Part shown: piece by piece, positions 63,454-64,000 of the stretch
Layout of the letters: each line of letters opens with the position of its first letter
Numbering within the stretch: position 1 is the first letter of the stretch
NCBI GenBank assembly: GCA_051744345.1
Contig: JBNJCW010000001.1
Location: 29,614-93,613 of the forward strand
Source of the DNA: Halolacustris sp051744345
GTDB taxonomy: Bacteria; Actinomycetota; Humimicrobiia; Humimicrobiales; Humimicrobiaceae
DNA: 64,000 nt
Direction: 5' to 3'
The notes under the pieces: generated by a model
Database searches by the model: none
Told to the model about the DNA's origin: nothing
What the model saw: the letters and a program-made list of their open reading frames with translations, nothing else
Position numbers and translations under genes: made by a program

Positions 63454-63482
63454 TTGACATCATAACTTTATTATGATATTTT
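63454..63482 (+). promoter_or_regulatory. rRNA promoter P2 (candidate)
   Basis: A perfect -35 TTGACA (63454-63459), 17-bp spacer, TGA extension and a -10 TATTTT (63477-63482). The A/T block just upstream (63429-63449) could act as an UP element. The -10 is imperfect, and the exact hexamer could be shifted. Confidence 0.55.
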
Positions 63483-63503
63483 TTGTCAGGCTGTTTGGAG
63501 CTG

Positions 63504-63515
63504 TGTTCTTTGAGA
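63504..63515 (+). promoter_or_regulatory. boxA-like rRNA antitermination site
   Basis: TGTTCTTTGAGA matches the boxA pattern bound by NusB-S10 in rRNA leaders. It lies after both promoters and before the leader hairpin, the expected position. Confidence 0.65.
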
Positions 63516-63554
63516 ACTAAATAGTGTAAGCTTTGGATACAAATTTATTTAGGT

Positions 63555-63590
63555 TTAAGTTAATTAAACCTTCGGGTTTGATTAACTTAA
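63555..63590 (+). other. UUCG-capped leader hairpin next to 16S 5' end
   Basis: TTAAGTTAATTAAACC (63555-63570), TTCG loop (63571-63574) and a matching 16-nt arm (63575-63590) form a 16-bp stem with one G-U pair. The C(UUCG)G cap is an unusually stable tetraloop. The stem ends about one base before the inferred mature 5' end of 16S. Confidence 0.75.
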
Positions 63591-63591
63591 T

Positions 63592-64000
63592 TATTTTGAG
63601 AGTTTGATCCTGGCTCAGGACGAACGCTGACGGTGTGCTTAATACATGCAAGTCGAACGGGCTTTACAAAAGTGGCAACACTTTTGTAAAGCTAGTGGCG
63701 AACGGGTGAGTAACGCGTAGGTAATTTACCTTAGAGATTGGAATAACCTCCTGAAAGGGAGGCTAATACCAAATATTCTATTTATTTTGCATGAAAATAA
63801 TAGGAAAGGTAGCCGCAAGGCCTCCGCTCTAAGATAAGCCTGCGTCCTATTAGCTAGTTGGTAAGGTAAAGGCTTACCAAGGCTATGATGGGTAGCCGGC
63901 TTGAGAGGGTGACCGGCCACACTGGGACTGAGATACGGCCCAGACTCCTACGGGAGGCAGCAGTAGGGAATATTGCGCAATGGGCGAAAGCCTGACGCAG
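63592..64000 (+). rRNA. rrs: 16S ribosomal RNA, 5' part
   Basis: The universal 5' block AGAGTTTGATCCTGGCTCAG begins near 63599, so the mature end by alignment to E. coli is about 63592. Other conserved blocks are seen: GACGAACGCTG, ACTCCTACGGGAGGCAGCAG (63946 on) and the GGGAATATTGCGCAATGGGCG block. The V1 region has a perfect 14-bp stem with a GCAA loop (63661-63692). The gene is cut by the window edge after about 409 nt; 23S and 5S would follow. Only a database comparison could place it exactly. Confidence 0.97.

Larger units (their letters stand above)
63270..63591 (+). promoter_or_regulatory. rRNA operon promoter and leader region
   Basis: This 322-bp gap between recA and 16S holds no gene. 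It contains an A/T-rich block (63336-63360) upstream of promoter P1, a second A/T block with a 9-bp A/T inverted repeat (63418-63441) upstream of promoter P2, a boxA-like site, and a hairpin abutting 16S. No good terminator for recA was found, although A/T-rich sequence follows it. Confidence 0.8.

Noticed and set aside
63661..63692. 14-bp perfect hairpin as a mobile-element or terminator signal
   Set aside because: It lies in the V1 region of 16S rRNA and is an ordinary helix of that gene.
1..64000. CRISPR arrays, insertion sequences, prophage or tRNA genes
   Set aside because: No direct-repeat array, transposase, phage-type gene or cloverleaf was found; XerC is the housekeeping recombinase by context.

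Overview
The window is one almost gap-free block of housekeeping genes. Every gene except rpmB lies on the + strand, and the block runs into the 5' end of a 16S rRNA gene. The organism is best read as a deep-branching, non-high-GC member of the Actinobacteria (Actinomycetota), probably an anaerobe. Evidence for the phylum is an actinobacterial-type integration host factor (mIHF) directly before gmk-rpoZ-coaBC-metK-priA-def-fmt-rsmB, a short SepIVA-like coiled-coil protein after coaD, and gene orders that match the actinobacterial arrangement in several separate blocks. Evidence for anaerobic, acetate-forming metabolism is an ADP-forming acetyl-CoA synthetase beside a DRTGG-domain protein, and a class 1B dihydroorotate dehydrogenase (PyrD plus the Fe-S/FAD subunit PyrK). 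The sequence is moderately AT-rich, with heavy use of AGG/AGA (Arg) and ATA (Ile) codons and many TTG starts.

Layout. 1-6563: pyrimidine operon (end of carA, carB, pyrK, pyrD, pyrF, pyrE). 6576-15455: mihF-gmk-rpoZ-coaBC-metK-priA-def-fmt-rsmB. 15452-15807: convergent rpmB and a divergent promoter region. 15860-19120: DAK2/FakA-like, rsmD, coaD, SepIVA-like. 19123-29051: rpmF, the acetate-CoA ligase/DRTGG pair, plsX-acpP-rnc, smc, ftsY, ffh. 29062-34761: rpsP-khpA-rimM-trmD-rplS-lepB-rnhB-dprA-(unknown)-xerC. 34773-44371: rpsB-tsf-pyrH-frr-uppS-rseP-ispG-proS-recD2. 44390-50961: nusA-infB-rbfA-nrnA-truB-ribF. 50977-63269: rpsO-pnp-M16 peptidase-dapB-dapA-rnj-ftsK-cinA-thpR-recA. 63270-64000: rRNA promoters, leader and the first ~409 nt of 16S.

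The genes cover nucleotide supply, translation (initiation factors, ribosome assembly, r-proteins), protein targeting (Ffh, FtsY, LepB), chromosome handling (SMC, FtsK, XerC, RecA, RecD2, PriA, mIHF), lipid and isoprenoid precursors, and lysine/DAP synthesis.

The strongest unusual signals are these. (1) The SMC protein is only 736 aa, has intact ATPase heads, but has no recognisable hinge and very short arms. (2) infB and rsmD can only start at AUU if their conserved N-termini are kept, which suggests IF3-type start-codon control. (3) truB is out of frame at a T9 run that also forms a -1 slippery site. (4) A terminator-like hairpin sits in the nusA leader. (5) The dprA promoter places the start site on the ATG itself, giving a leaderless mRNA. 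(6) A UUCG-capped 16-bp hairpin abuts the 16S 5' end. No mobile element, CRISPR array, prophage or tRNA was seen.
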